A program made the translations under genes and the position numbers. From an uncultured Erysipelotrichaceae bacterium (lineage in GTDB: Bacteria > Bacillota_I > Bacilli_A > Erysipelotrichales > Erysipelotrichaceae), in NCBI GenBank assembly GCA_944325685.1, contig CALVBC010000015.1:1-61160 (forward strand): 61,160 nucleotides of DNA, read 5' to 3'. Below are positions 37,075 through 46,044 of this stretch, piece by piece. Each line of letters starts with the position of its first letter. Position 1 is the first letter of the stretch. The notes below the pieces were generated by a model. It did no database searches and was not told the origin of the DNA. It saw only the letters and a list, made by a program, of their open reading frames with translations.

Positions 37075-38071
37075 ATAGTAGATGGATACCAGCTTCCTTG
37101 CATTCATCATACATGCCCTTAGGCCATATGGATGCTTGGACTTCACCGATGTGAGCTTTATTGAGCAATATCAAACAGATCCGTGATTGACCGATACCGC
37201 CACCGATGGTCTGTGGTAGACGATTATTCAAGATATCTTGATGGTAAGGTAGACTGATACGATCAGTGGCCCTAGCTTTCTTCAATTGGCTCATCATGGC
37301 ATCCTTATCGACTCTGATCCCCATCGAAGAGATCTCGATCGCTTTATCGACGATCGGATCGTATATTAGGATATCTCCATTAAGATGCCAATCATCATAG
37401 TCAGGTGCCCTTAGATCATGTGGTTTACCGCTTTTAAGGGTGTCACCGATCTCCGTGATACAGACGGTCTTGTGCTCTTTAGTAAAGACTTCTTCACGCT
37501 TTTTAGGATCAAGATCAGGATATAAGTCCTCTAATTCCTGGCTTGATATAAAGGTCACCTTTTCTTCGATAAAGCACTCTAAGATAGGGCAAGCCACATG
37601 CAGTGCTTGTTCTGTGCGTTTTAAAGCTTTGACGATCCTTACGACATAGTCTTTAAAAGTCTCGATATTACGGTCTTTCTTATTTATGACCTTTTCCCAA
37701 TCCCATTGGTCGACATAAAAGGAATGGATATTATCGACGATCTCATCACGTCTGATCGCATTCATATCGGTATAGATACCCATATTACGGAAGTCATACT
37801 TCTTTAAAGCACTTCTTTTCCACTTAGCTAAAGAGTGGACGACTTCAAGTTCATCTTCGATATTCTTGGCATCAAAGGACACTGGTCTTTCAATACCGTT
37901 TAGATCATCATTAAGGCCACTATTGCGTCTGACAAACAAAGGCGCTGATACCCTGATCAGGTCTAATTCTTGCGCTAGACTGTCCTCAAAGTGATCTTTG
38001 ACGAATTTGATATAGTGTTCTGTCTCAAGATAAGTCAGTTTATCTTCGTAGTTTTTGATATTCCAAAGCAT
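37073..38071 (-). CDS. asnA: Aspartate-ammonia ligase
   Basis: Ammonia-dependent asparagine synthetase, a class II aminoacyl-tRNA-synthetase-like fold. Motifs include ISAPLFVRRNSGLNDDLNG-type sequence (RVSAPLFVRRNSGLNDDL), DQWDWEKVI, and the C-terminal QTIGGGIGQSRICLILL. The frame extends upstream to 38098, but the ATG at 38071, overlapping the ridA stop in TGATG, gives the normal N-terminus (MLWNIKNYEDKL) and about 332 residues. It is coupled to ridA. Confidence 0.95.
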   Translation of the reverse strand: MLWNIKNYEDKLTYLETEHYIKFVKDHFEDSLAQELDLIRVSAPLFVRRNSGLNDDLNGIERPVSFDAKNIEDELEVVHSLAKWKRSALKKYDFRNMGIYTDMNAIRRDEIVDNIHSFYVDQWDWEKVINKKDRNIETFKDYVVRIVKALKRTEQALHVACPILECFIEEKVTFISSQELEDLYPDLDPKKREEVFTKEHKTVCITEIGDTLKSGKPHDLRAPDYDDWHLNGDILIYDPIVDKAIEISSMGIRVDKDAMMSQLKKARATDRISLPYHQDILNNRLPQTIGGGIGQSRICLILLNKAHIGEVQASIWPKGMYDECKEAGIHLL

Positions 38072-38436
38072 CAGTATGCGATCACTTCGATCTCGCAAAG
38101 TGCTCCTTTAGGTAATTCTTTGACAGCTACACAGCTTCTAGCTGGCTTCGATGTAAAATACTTCTCATATACGCTATTGAAAGCCGCAAAGTCTTTCATA
38201 TCAGCCAAAAAGCAAGTCGTCTTGATAACACGATCAAATGAACTGCCTGCTTCTTCTAATAAGGCCCCGACATTCTTTGCGCTTTGATGAGCTTGTCCTT
38301 CGATATCACTTGGCATGGTACCAGTACTAGGGTCGATCGGTAATTGCCCGCTTAAAAAGATCAACCCTTCATGTCTATAGCCTTGTGAGTAAGGTCCTAC
38401 AGCAGCTGGTGCTTTATTAGTATTTATAACTTCCAT
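38071..38436 (-). CDS. ridA: RidA family reactive intermediate deaminase
   Basis: 121 residues of the RidA/YjgF family. The key elements are present: PAAVGPYSQGYR near the N-terminus, FLSGQLPIDPSTG, the active-site arginine in KPARSCVAVKELPKGALCEIE, and the Glu at the end. It hydrolyses enamine/imine products of PLP enzymes. Clear AGGAGG ribosome site. Cotranscribed with asnA. Confidence 0.94.
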   Translation of the reverse strand: MEVINTNKAPAAVGPYSQGYRHEGLIFLSGQLPIDPSTGTMPSDIEGQAHQSAKNVGALLEEAGSSFDRVIKTTCFLADMKDFAAFNSVYEKYFTSKPARSCVAVKELPKGALCEIEVIAY

Positions 38437-38459
38437 ATCATTTCCTCCTAATATGCCAT

Positions 38460-38488
38460 ATTATACACTAATATGCAAAGCATTATAA
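38460..38488 (-). promoter_or_regulatory. Promoter of ridA-asnA
   Basis: The minus strand has TTATAA (38488-38483), a 17-base spacer and TATAAT (38465-38460), followed by a short leader with AGGAGG. Confidence 0.5.
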
Positions 38489-38504
38489 AAAAGACCAAAT
38501 GAAA

Positions 38505-38535
38505 AAAGGCAGTTGATATAAGATCTTCTGCCTTT
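38505..38535 (-). terminator. Terminator of the TCS-PASTA-ABC operon
   Basis: The minus strand AAAGGCAG / CTGCCTTT stem is followed by TTTCATT. It lies just after the ATPase gene at 38546. Confidence 0.75.
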
Positions 38536-38545
38536 ATGACTAACT

Positions 38546-39223
38546 TTAGGAGATATCCTTTAAGATACCATCACTTAATAGTAATCTTTGGTCACTTAAT
38601 TCGGATACCGAATCAGAGTGCGTGACCACGATAACGGTCTTGCCATATTCATGGGCTAGCTCTTTGAAGACGCCGACGATCTCTTTTTCCGTCGCGGTAT
38701 CAAGGTTACCAGTCGGCTCATCGGCAAAGATGAGATCGACATTACTAGCCAAAGATCTAGCGATCGCAACACGCTGTTGCTCACCACCGGAAAGTTGGTT
38801 GACCATACGATCGGCCTTAGTCTTGACGATACCGAACTTCTCAAGTAGGGCATAGGCTACTTCCTTGTGGTTTTTAGGAAGTTTATTATCCGTCTCACTC
38901 ATCGCTACTAAGACATTCTCTAAAGCTGTCAAGTAGTTGATGAGGTTGTATTGTTGGAAAACGATACTGATCTTATTGCGACGGTATTTACCAAGCCCCA
39001 TCTTTTCGATATCTTCGCCAGCATAGTAGATCTTACCAGACTTTGGTGTATCTAGTCCTGAGATGATCGATAGTAAAGTGGTCTTACCACTACCTGATGG
39101 ACCAAGGATCGTATAGAACTTGTGATCTTCAAAGGTATAGGATAGATCCTTTAAGATCTGCCTTTCAAAACCACCATCGATATAACTGTAATTGATATTC
39201 TCAAGTTTTAGTATTTCTGCCAT
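38546..39223 (-). CDS. ABC transporter ATP-binding protein (MacB/LolD type)
   Basis: 225 residues. Walker A GPSGSGKTT, signature LSGGEQQR and Walker B LIFADEPTGNLD place it with LolD/MacB/BceA-type ATPases that work with FtsX-like permeases. A GGAGGGTCAT leader precedes it. It follows the permease gene by nine bases and ends an operon headed by a two-component system, so export or sensing of an envelope stressor is likely. No substrate can be read from the sequence. Confidence 0.92.
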   Translation of the reverse strand: MAEILKLENINYSYIDGGFERQILKDLSYTFEDHKFYTILGPSGSGKTTLLSIISGLDTPKSGKIYYAGEDIEKMGLGKYRRNKISIVFQQYNLINYLTALENVLVAMSETDNKLPKNHKEVAYALLEKFGIVKTKADRMVNQLSGGEQQRVAIARSLASNVDLIFADEPTGNLDTATEKEIVGVFKELAHEYGKTVIVVTHSDSVSELSDQRLLLSDGILKDIS

Positions 39224-39232
39224 ATGACCCTC

Positions 39233-40849
39233 CTAATTCTGGTTCATCAAGATCTTCTTTGGATTAAAGCGCATGATCATAAGCGATGGGATCAAGGTCG
39301 ATACAAGGACGATACCTAGACCTACGACATAGATCTCCGCGATGATGAGTGGTGAGATGCTGACACTGTATTCACCTACTAAGTCATCCAAGGTGATATC
39401 CGTCGTGTAGTCTGTATCCCAGATCGATGTTGAAGGATAACCGATCATATAATCATTCTCTTCCGCTACACCACTTTCAGTGATCTGATAATCTAAGACC
39501 ACTTCACCAACTTTACCAGCCACTAGTGAGCCACTAAAGATCGACAAGGTAAAACCGATGACCGCCACGATCGCAAGTTCCACAAAGAACTGACCGATGA
39601 TCTTGAGCTTACTAGCCCCGATCGATAGTAAGACACCGATCTCATATTCACGGGTCTTAAGCGTTAGAGCTGTAACAAGCGTGATGATGACTACCGCATT
39701 GATGACGACTAACCAAACGATGAAATTAGCGAACAAGGAGATCGTATCTAGTGGCTTAGATAATCTTTCAAACTCTTCATTATTGGCATTTATCATCATG
39801 AATTCAGGGATATCATCACTGTAATCAGCGACAAAGCTATCGACATCAAGTGGATCGTTCAATAAGATCGTGACATTACCGATATAGCCTAATGTCTCAG
39901 CTGTTGGTCGGTTAGCAGGATCGGTATAGTATGGATCATCTGGGAATTGACTAGCGTAGTAATCCCATGACTTTTCAGCTTGTGCAAGACTATGTGCTGC
40001 ATATGATGTGCCAGGCATGAGTAACATATTATCTGGATTCTCATATGGATAGGTCCAATCAAAGTTTTCACTGCTTGGTGTGATCGCTTGATTATGGGTA
40101 TAGATACCGATGATCTCTAATGACATCGTGATATCTTCTGTAGTGATCCCCATATCACCCATATAGCCACCTGGTTCGATCGAACTTGGATCACTTGAAT
40201 AGAAATCGATCACATCACCAACACGCCAGCCATTCAGATCAGCTAAAGCTTGCGATACCAAGACGACCATCACATTATCATTGATCTCATCTTGCGTATA
40301 GAAGCGACCATCGACGATATTATATGACCCTTCTTGGAATTCGATCATATTAGGGAAGTAGTTGGCTTTTAAGAAGTATGTCGGCTGATTATATGGCTCA
40401 CATACTTGATTACCATCAGGATCGACATAGCACATCTCTTGACTGCTGAGGTCCTCTTCGACTTGGTTACCTAAATGGACAAAGTCACTGCCTTCAGTGG
40501 CGTATAATTGTGTCGTTGTTAAAGCATTAGCGGTTAATACTCTTTCATCCTCTAATAGTGGTTTAACATCACTTAATTTGATATTAGGATAACCATTATT
40601 ATAGAACTCATCGATCGCATCCTGATCGGTCAAAGAATTGATATATTCATTGATCGCATCATAATCGATCTCATAGCTAACGACAGCACGCATCTTTTGT
40701 CTTGTCATGATCTTAGCATTCTCACTGGCTTGTGATATGCCTAAGCCAACGATGACAAAGTTACCGATGACAAAGAATGTCAACAGTAGCAAGATCGACT
40801 TCGACAATTTGCGCGTTACGTTTTTGATCGCTCTTTGTAGAAAATTCAT
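39233..40849 (-). CDS. FtsX-like ABC transporter permease
   Basis: 538 residues with the MacB/FtsX topology: one N-terminal helix (about 16-36), a large extracytoplasmic domain (about 40-365, rich in Asp, Tyr and Pro), then three helices near 370-400, 415-445 and 495-525. The KTREYEIGVLLSIGASKLKI coupling segment is typical. One permease with one ATPase suggests a homodimeric transporter. Encoded between the PASTA protein and the ATPase. Confidence 0.9.
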   Translation of the reverse strand: MNFLQRAIKNVTRKLSKSILLLLTFFVIGNFVIVGLGISQASENAKIMTRQKMRAVVSYEIDYDAINEYINSLTDQDAIDEFYNNGYPNIKLSDVKPLLEDERVLTANALTTTQLYATEGSDFVHLGNQVEEDLSSQEMCYVDPDGNQVCEPYNQPTYFLKANYFPNMIEFQEGSYNIVDGRFYTQDEINDNVMVVLVSQALADLNGWRVGDVIDFYSSDPSSIEPGGYMGDMGITTEDITMSLEIIGIYTHNQAITPSSENFDWTYPYENPDNMLLMPGTSYAAHSLAQAEKSWDYYASQFPDDPYYTDPANRPTAETLGYIGNVTILLNDPLDVDSFVADYSDDIPEFMMINANNEEFERLSKPLDTISLFANFIVWLVVINAVVIITLVTALTLKTREYEIGVLLSIGASKLKIIGQFFVELAIVAVIGFTLSIFSGSLVAGKVGEVVLDYQITESGVAEENDYMIGYPSTSIWDTDYTTDITLDDLVGEYSVSISPLIIAEIYVVGLGIVLVSTLIPSLMIMRFNPKKILMNQN

Positions 40850-40867
40850 AAGCCCTCCTTTTGTGTA

Positions 40868-42472
40868 TTATGAACCTTGTTTTTGGTTTTCAGTTCCTTC
40901 TGTTTCTCCTGGATTTAGCGTTTCATCGCCACCTTGATCAATGCCATCATCGATCGGTGGTATCAAAGCACACGCTTCTTTATCGACTCTACTACCACTT
41001 GAGATCACATATTCTTGATCACTATATAGGAAATCGTATTGGTAAATACGATGACCTTCAGAGTCTTCGATACGTGCACTCTTTTCAAAATCAGTCTTAT
41101 TCTCAACTGAGAATGGGATATTATTCTTAGCGAAGAAATCGACCATATCAAAGACCGTTGTGCAGTATGGATCAAGTGTCATCTCTAGACCTCTACCTTG
41201 GGAGATAACGATATCAAACCTAACATTTAATGGTAAACGACCATTACAATCGATCTGTGGTCCATCATCACCGGTATAACACTTGACAGAGACGATCTCA
41301 CCTTTGTCATATTCTTTTGAATATACCGCTGTTCTTTCACCATAGTTATCGACCTTAGCGTTGATACCATATTCTTTCATATCTTCACACCAATCAAACA
41401 ACTTAAAGTATGTACCACCTACTAACTCAGGTGCTTCTACATCACTGAGATAGAAGTAACTACCAAGGTTTACTGTAAGTCTTAATTTATCATCCGTACC
41501 TACTTGTTCACCCGCGGCGACGCTTTGTTCGATGACATAATCATCAGTGGTATCAGAATAGACCTCTCTTAAGGTAACGACACTGGCGTTGTCTTCGGTC
41601 CATGTCTTGACTTCAGATTTAGTCATCGTGCTGAAATCAGGAACAGTGACACCTTCACCCTTTGATACGACGATCGTTAATGTCTCACCTTGACCGATCG
41701 TTTGATTAGCGGCTACCGATTGTGAGATGACCATATTCACAGCGACATCACTACTGTATTTTTCCGTCACATCAAGTTCGACCCTATTTTGATTTGCCCA
41801 CGATTGGACTGTTGATAGGTCCTTATTCTTAAAGTCCTCGACGACTACTGTACCGGCTGGTGCTTGACCTTTAGAGACATTGATATTCAAAGTACAGCCT
41901 CTAGTGAAATCAGTACGGTCACAATTTCTAAAGTCGATACTGATGACTTCATTTTCCGGTACGGTATTACTGAAGGCAGTGATGACCTTGGTATTGAGTA
42001 GCTTATTATCATCGATCCAAGCTTGGATCTCGGCATTAGTCATCTCTTCAAGATCACTTGGCACTTCGATCACTTCATCAGGATCTGGTCCTAAAGATAA
42101 GCCAAAGTTGATCTTGACATCGTTTTTGACTTTGGTACCACCTTCGATAGTCTGTGACATGATGATACCATCATCGTATTCCATACTATATGACTCATCA
42201 AAGATGATACCACTGGTCTCGATGTTGTATTGGGTCACCCATTTACCGACATCTTCTCGTGTTTTACCAACGAAATTCGGTAATTCGATATTGGCCCTGA
42301 AGATAAAGAACCATATCAAAAAGACGATCAATACTAAGACCACGATCGGGACCGCGATCATCCACGGTTTGATCGGTGGTAGATCCTTTTTGACTGGTAT
42401 CCTCTCTTCCTCTTTGAAGCTCTCTGGTTTGTCATCTTTGACTAATCCACTTAGAAAATCCTTATCACTCAT
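40868..42472 (-). CDS. Membrane-anchored PASTA-repeat protein
   Basis: About 534 residues: a cytoplasmic Lys/Glu-rich N-terminus of about 35 residues, one helix (about 38-60), then four to five PASTA-like repeats outside the cell (LPNFVGKTREDVGKWV, DLEEMTNAEIQAWIDD, VEDFKNKDLSTVQSWA, VPDFSTMTKSEVKTWT and others) and an acidic Gly/Glu/Thr tail. No kinase domain is present, unlike PrkC/PknB. PASTA domains bind muropeptides or lipid II in characterised proteins. The ATG at 42472 follows AGAGAGGAT; the longer frame to 42520 overlaps the kinase gene and is less likely. Confidence 0.85.
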   Translation of the reverse strand: MSDKDFLSGLVKDDKPESFKEEERIPVKKDLPPIKPWMIAVPIVVLVLIVFLIWFFIFRANIELPNFVGKTREDVGKWVTQYNIETSGIIFDESYSMEYDDGIIMSQTIEGGTKVKNDVKINFGLSLGPDPDEVIEVPSDLEEMTNAEIQAWIDDNKLLNTKVITAFSNTVPENEVISIDFRNCDRTDFTRGCTLNINVSKGQAPAGTVVVEDFKNKDLSTVQSWANQNRVELDVTEKYSSDVAVNMVISQSVAANQTIGQGETLTIVVSKGEGVTVPDFSTMTKSEVKTWTEDNASVVTLREVYSDTTDDYVIEQSVAAGEQVGTDDKLRLTVNLGSYFYLSDVEAPELVGGTYFKLFDWCEDMKEYGINAKVDNYGERTAVYSKEYDKGEIVSVKCYTGDDGPQIDCNGRLPLNVRFDIVISQGRGLEMTLDPYCTTVFDMVDFFAKNNIPFSVENKTDFEKSARIEDSEGHRIYQYDFLYSDQEYVISSGSRVDKEACALIPPIDDGIDQGGDETLNPGETEGTENQKQGS

Positions 42473-42485
42473 ACTCTTATCCTCT

Positions 42486-43682
42486 CTATATCTTGATCGT
42501 AAATTCTGTTCCCTTATCAACTTTCGATGAAACTTCGATCTTATAACCTAAAGTATCAGCGATCTTCTTGACGATCGCTAGTCCTAAGCCTGAACCACCT
42601 AGTTCTCGGCTCCTAGACTTATCGACACAATACAATGGTTCAAATAAATGTTCTAAGCTATCTTCAGGGATACCGATGCCGGTATCACGGATCGATAGCT
42701 CATGGGGTCTATAGGTGATATATATATCACCTCCATCTTTATTATACCTTGTCGCATTAGACAAGATATTATAAGTAAGCCTTTCAAATAGCTCTCTACT
42801 GGTGACGATCTCTAAATCACTTATATCCTTATGGATCTTGATCTTCTTTTGTTCGATCAGTGGCTTTAAAGCTTCAAGGTCTTTATCGATGACCTCTTTG
42901 ACACTTATGATCGTCGCTTTGATATCGATATCTCTTGAATACTCTAATAAGTCATCGACAAGTTCGATCATCCGATCGACATTCTTCTTTTCGATCGCAA
43001 CGACTTCTTTATATTCATCGATCGTACTATCCTCATCTAAGGTCTCTGGATAGATCTTCATGACGCTTAGCGGCGTCTTTAATTCATGGGCGACATTAGA
43101 GGCAAAGGAACTTTGCCTTTCTAGTACTGTACTGACCCTTACGAGTAATTTATTAAAAGCCAACTTGATCTTACCAGTCTCATCTTTAGGGTTTTCGATA
43201 TATAGTAATTCATTTAAATTGCCTTCATTGATATTGGAGATATCATTAGCTAGCTTTCTAAATGGCCTTAATAATAAGCCACTGAGTGGATAAGCTAATA
43301 TAAAACCGATAAAGCCAAAGACAAAGGACCAGATGATACATTCATAGATGACTCTTCTATATGTATCATTGAATAGTGTAAGAGCTACTCGATATGATTC
43401 AGCACTACGGTCGACCGTCTCCTTTGGTGCTGGTGCTGAATTAAGGGATGGTGCCATTTGGTTACCAGCTTCTTCTTTGAAGGAATTATCGACATCGTTT
43501 TTGATCACTTCACTCGACTTACTTTCAACATAGCTAATATTAGCTTCTAGCTTATCGATCGAATCCCGCATCGTACTGGAGATGATATTGGTGTATGCCA
43601 ACATCATGATGATACTGAAGATGAAGATCGCTAGTCCAATAGTCAAAGCAAATTTAAAGCGTGTACTGATCTTACTCATCAT
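42486..43682 (-). CDS. Sensor histidine kinase
   Basis: 398 residues: helix near 11-34, an extracytoplasmic stretch of about 75 residues, a second helix near 110-135, HAMP, HisKA with His199 (SNVAHELKTPLS), and HATPase (NATRYNKDGG, DTGIGIP, GGSGLGLAIVKK). It overlaps its response regulator by 11 bases. The target is probably its own operon with the PASTA protein and ABC transporter; the signal is unknown. Confidence 0.92.
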   Translation of the reverse strand: MMSKISTRFKFALTIGLAIFIFSIIMMLAYTNIISSTMRDSIDKLEANISYVESKSSEVIKNDVDNSFKEEAGNQMAPSLNSAPAPKETVDRSAESYRVALTLFNDTYRRVIYECIIWSFVFGFIGFILAYPLSGLLLRPFRKLANDISNINEGNLNELLYIENPKDETGKIKLAFNKLLVRVSTVLERQSSFASNVAHELKTPLSVMKIYPETLDEDSTIDEYKEVVAIEKKNVDRMIELVDDLLEYSRDIDIKATIISVKEVIDKDLEALKPLIEQKKIKIHKDISDLEIVTSRELFERLTYNILSNATRYNKDGGDIYITYRPHELSIRDTGIGIPEDSLEHLFEPLYCVDKSRSRELGGSGLGLAIVKKIADTLGYKIEVSSKVDKGTEFTIKI

Positions 43683-44355
43683 TGCCCCTTATGCGATAGC
43701 CTTGGTTACGCTTATTGATGATGTAGTCGATACCTGTATCTTGGCTCAATTTACGCTTTAAAGTATGGATATGGTACTTTAAGGTATCGGTATATAGGTA
43801 GTTATCGGTATTACCTTCCCAGACATGCGAGAATAATTCAAAGTTTGATATCAAACGATCCTTATTGACCATCAGGTATTCTAAGATACCAAATTCCTTC
43901 GATGTAAGACTGATGGTCTTACCTTTGACTTGAACTTCTTTAGAATTGGTATTCAAAGATATATCACCGATCACAAGTAGGGTTGGGGAAGAGGTATAGT
44001 TGATCCTTAATGATGTCCTGATCCTAGCTTCTAACTCTTTGAAATCAAAAGGTTTGATCACATAGTCATTAGCGCCAAGGTTTAATCCTAATACCCGGTC
44101 ATCGATCTCAGAGCGCGCACTGACGATGATGACCCTGGTCTTAAGGTCATTCTCTCTGATCTTCTTTAAGACATCGATGCCATCGATCTTCGGTAGGTTC
44201 AAGTCTAAAATGACGAGGTCATATTCATTGGCTTTGAGCATCTTCAAAGCCTCCTCACCATCATAGGCACTGTCACTAGCATACCCTTCCTTGCGGAGAG
44301 CTTTCGTCATGGCATAATTGAGATCTTTTTCATCTTCGACGATCAATAATTTCAT
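43672..44355 (-). CDS. OmpR-family response regulator
   Basis: 227 residues: receiver domain with Asp51 as phospho-acceptor (LVILDLNLP) and Lys in VIVSARS / YVIKPFDF, then a winged-helix domain ending RNQGYRIRG. The ATG at 44355 is chosen over a TTG at 44373; it lies six bases after a TATCAT box. Heads the operon with kinase, PASTA protein, permease and ATPase. Likely binds the direct repeats at 44376-44393 upstream of itself. Confidence 0.92.
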   Translation of the reverse strand: MKLLIVEDEKDLNYAMTKALRKEGYASDSAYDGEEALKMLKANEYDLVILDLNLPKIDGIDVLKKIRENDLKTRVIIVSARSEIDDRVLGLNLGANDYVIKPFDFKELEARIRTSLRINYTSSPTLLVIGDISLNTNSKEVQVKGKTISLTSKEFGILEYLMVNKDRLISNFELFSHVWEGNTDNYLYTDTLKYHIHTLKRKLSQDTGIDYIINKRNQGYRIRGNDE

Positions 44356-44361
44356 ACCTAT

Positions 44362-44393
44362 ATGATACAACAAGCAAAGTTAGATAAAAGTTA
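44362..44393 (-). promoter_or_regulatory. Response-regulator box and -10 (leaderless)
   Basis: On the minus strand TAACTTT occurs twice with an 11-base period (44393-44387 and 44382-44376), the hallmark of an OmpR-family dimer site. TATCAT (44367-44362) lies six bases before the regulator ATG. Autoregulation of the operon is inferred; the same repeats are just upstream of the divergent nnrD -10. Confidence 0.55.
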
Positions 44394-44407
44394 AAACGAT
44401 ATCGAGA

Positions 44408-44413
44408 TATAAT
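44408..44413 (+). promoter_or_regulatory. -10 box of nnrD (leaderless)
   Basis: TATAAT is followed by six bases and the ATG at 44420. No ribosome site is present. Confidence 0.5.
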
Positions 44414-44419
44414 AAAGAT

Positions 44420-45265
44420 ATGCAAAAGATCGATGAAAAACTTATAAAGCAAATATTCCCTAAACGCGATGACCTAGCCCATAAAGGTACCTACCATAAG
44501 GTCTTAATGATCGGTGGATCGAAGATGATGCACGGTGCCATTGAACTTGCGGCTTTAAGCGCTTATCGAAGTGGTGTTGGTACCCTGACCCTGATGATAC
44601 CTGATGTCATATATGATATTATCGCTAAGCGTTTTGATTTTGCGATGATCAAGACCATCAAAAATGATGAAGATGGCTTTATGATCTATGATGATAAGAT
44701 CAAAGAGTTTGCCGCAAATTTTGACATCATCGTCTTTGGTAATGGCATAGGGAGAAGCAAAGATACAAAGATGATCTTAAAGGATATCCTAAGCCTTGAT
44801 AAAAAAGTTATCGTCGATGCGGATGGCTTATATTTCATCAAAGATATAAAGGATATCAAAGCCCAGGTCATCTATACACCACATCTCAAAGAGATGAGCT
44901 ATATGACCGGTCTAACTGTGAAAAATATAGAAGATGATCCATTAAAAGCGATAAATACCTATATCCAAAAAGATCCTAAAGCGACGATCATCTTAAAATC
45001 GGCAAGATCGATCATCGCCGATAAAGACAGTGCATATCTATTAAATAACCCAACTAGTAAATTAGCCAAAGGTGGTAGTGGTGATATCTTATGTGGTATC
45101 GTGACTGGTATGTGGGCACAAGGGATAAGCGCTATCGATGCCGCGATCTTAGCTTCCTATATCCACAATCTTGCAGCTTTTACCTTAGACAAGAGCCCTT
45201 TATCGATAATACCTGATGATATCATCGCTAATCTTGATCATATCTATCAAAATTTAGCCAAATAA
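44420..45265 (+). CDS. nnrD: ADP-dependent NAD(P)H-hydrate dehydratase
   Basis: 281 residues of the YjeF C-terminal / ribokinase-like family. It repairs hydrated NAD(P)H using ADP or ATP. Motifs seen: HKGTYHKVLMIGGSKMMHGA at the N-terminus, FGNGIGRS, VDADGLYF, YTPHLKEM and the nucleotide site KGGSGDILCGIVTG. The N-terminal epimerase half (NnrE) found fused in many bacteria is absent, as in Bacillus YxkO. It is divergent from the response regulator gene. Confidence 0.93.
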   Translation: MQKIDEKLIKQIFPKRDDLAHKGTYHKVLMIGGSKMMHGAIELAALSAYRSGVGTLTLMIPDVIYDIIAKRFDFAMIKTIKNDEDGFMIYDDKIKEFAANFDIIVFGNGIGRSKDTKMILKDILSLDKKVIVDADGLYFIKDIKDIKAQVIYTPHLKEMSYMTGLTVKNIEDDPLKAINTYIQKDPKATIILKSARSIIADKDSAYLLNNPTSKLAKGGSGDILCGIVTGMWAQGISAIDAAILASYIHNLAAFTLDKSPLSIIPDDIIANLDHIYQNLAK

Positions 45266-45349
45266 AAACTCATATAGCCTAAACCATTTGAAGTGGTACC
45301 CATGTCAAGGACAATTAAATAAAAACCTCTTTTTATATGATAGGTAATG

Positions 45350-45382
45350 ATATATCCTCCAAGCGTAGATCGGAGGATATAT
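45350..45382 (+). promoter_or_regulatory. Hairpin hiding a ribosome binding site
   Basis: A perfect 11-bp inverted repeat ATATATCCTCC / GGAGGATATAT with an 11-base loop. The right arm contains the GGAGGA site that sits seven bases before the ATG at 45385, so folding would block translation. It has no T tail. Confidence 0.5.
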
Positions 45383-45384
45383 TC

Positions 45385-45602
45385 ATGAAATACGAATGGT
45401 TTGTTGGTGAAGAAGTAATGAATACCTATGGGTCCGTGATGATCTTCTTGAGATGTTTAAATACCTTAAAGATCGTCTTGCTGAAGTGAAGCTTAAGAAA
45501 GACGATCTTGCATATAATGTATCAGAGCTTGGAGAGAGCTTAAGTGAGGTGCAGGTCATCCTTTCTTTGATTTTAGAAGACTTGGATCACTTGGCTCTTT
45601 GA
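45385..45602 (+). pseudogene. Frameshifted small coding sequence
   Basis: A good GGAGGA site and ATG begin MKYEWFVGEEV, which soon runs into a stop in frame. Moving to the frame open from 45411 gives EYLWVRDDLLEMFKYLKDRL and then a clean coiled-coil-like peptide to the TGA at 45600. Together they make about 71 residues with normal codon use, so a one-base indel between 45411 and 45423 is the simplest explanation. Programmed frameshifting is not excluded. Family not recognised. Confidence 0.45.
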
Positions 45603-45719
45603 TCAGATCTTTGAGTGGGTAATCGCCTGTTAGATAATATTGATGGTCTATTTTAAACTTTATAACTGGTAAAGCACTGATATATCGATCGGATATGGTT
45701 TGTGATAGATAGCGGTATT
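45556..45719 (-). pseudogene. Gene fragment on the opposite strand
   Basis: A 54-codon open stretch without a start codon, reading RYLSQTISDRYISALPVIKF and later YYLTGDYPLKDLIKEP before its stop. A second open stretch in another frame continues to about 45800 (NWFIPKVDSAYDNAYPSYDY). The peptides look protein-like, suggesting the decayed 3 prime end of a gene. It overlaps the frameshifted plus-strand ORF, so one of the two may be illusory. Confidence 0.3.
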
Positions 45720-45986
45720 AGATATATAGTCATATGATGGGTATGCATTATCATAGGCAGAATCTACTTTAGGAATAAACCAATTGTAATGTAGTTTTTC
45801 TTAACTCTATTTATTAGTCTATCATAAGAAAAATCGAATTATAAGACTGTTTTTACTTTTAGTTAATCGTTATACTGACGTTGAGGGGGGAATGTGATCA
45901 TAATATGTTATATTCCATCACGATATAAGAACGGCATCATAAGGTAGTTGGAACTATTCATGTTTTATGTGCATTAGTTTCAACAG

Positions 45987-46014
45987 TTGACAATTAAATC
46001 TTAAAACTTATGGA
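45987..46014 (+). promoter_or_regulatory. Promoter of the two-gene secreted-protein locus
   Basis: TTGACA at 45987-45992, a 16-base spacer and TATGGA at 46009-46014. It lies 30 bases before the lipoprotein gene at 46045. Confidence 0.5.
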
Positions 46015-46044
46015 TTATTAAGAGGAAAGGATCTGCAACGTAAC

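Larger units (their letters stand above)
45266..46044. other. Long gene-poor stretch with decayed reading frames
   Basis: About 780 bases without an intact gene. It holds a frameshifted ORF behind a hairpin (45350-45602), a fragment readable on the other strand (45556-45719) and a promoter at its end (45987-46014). It is AT-richer than its neighbours to the eye, with more rare codons. A block reading GTGGTACCCATGTCAAGGAC at 45292-45311 resembles a transposon end in style, but no transposase or partner repeat was found. Confidence 0.5.
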
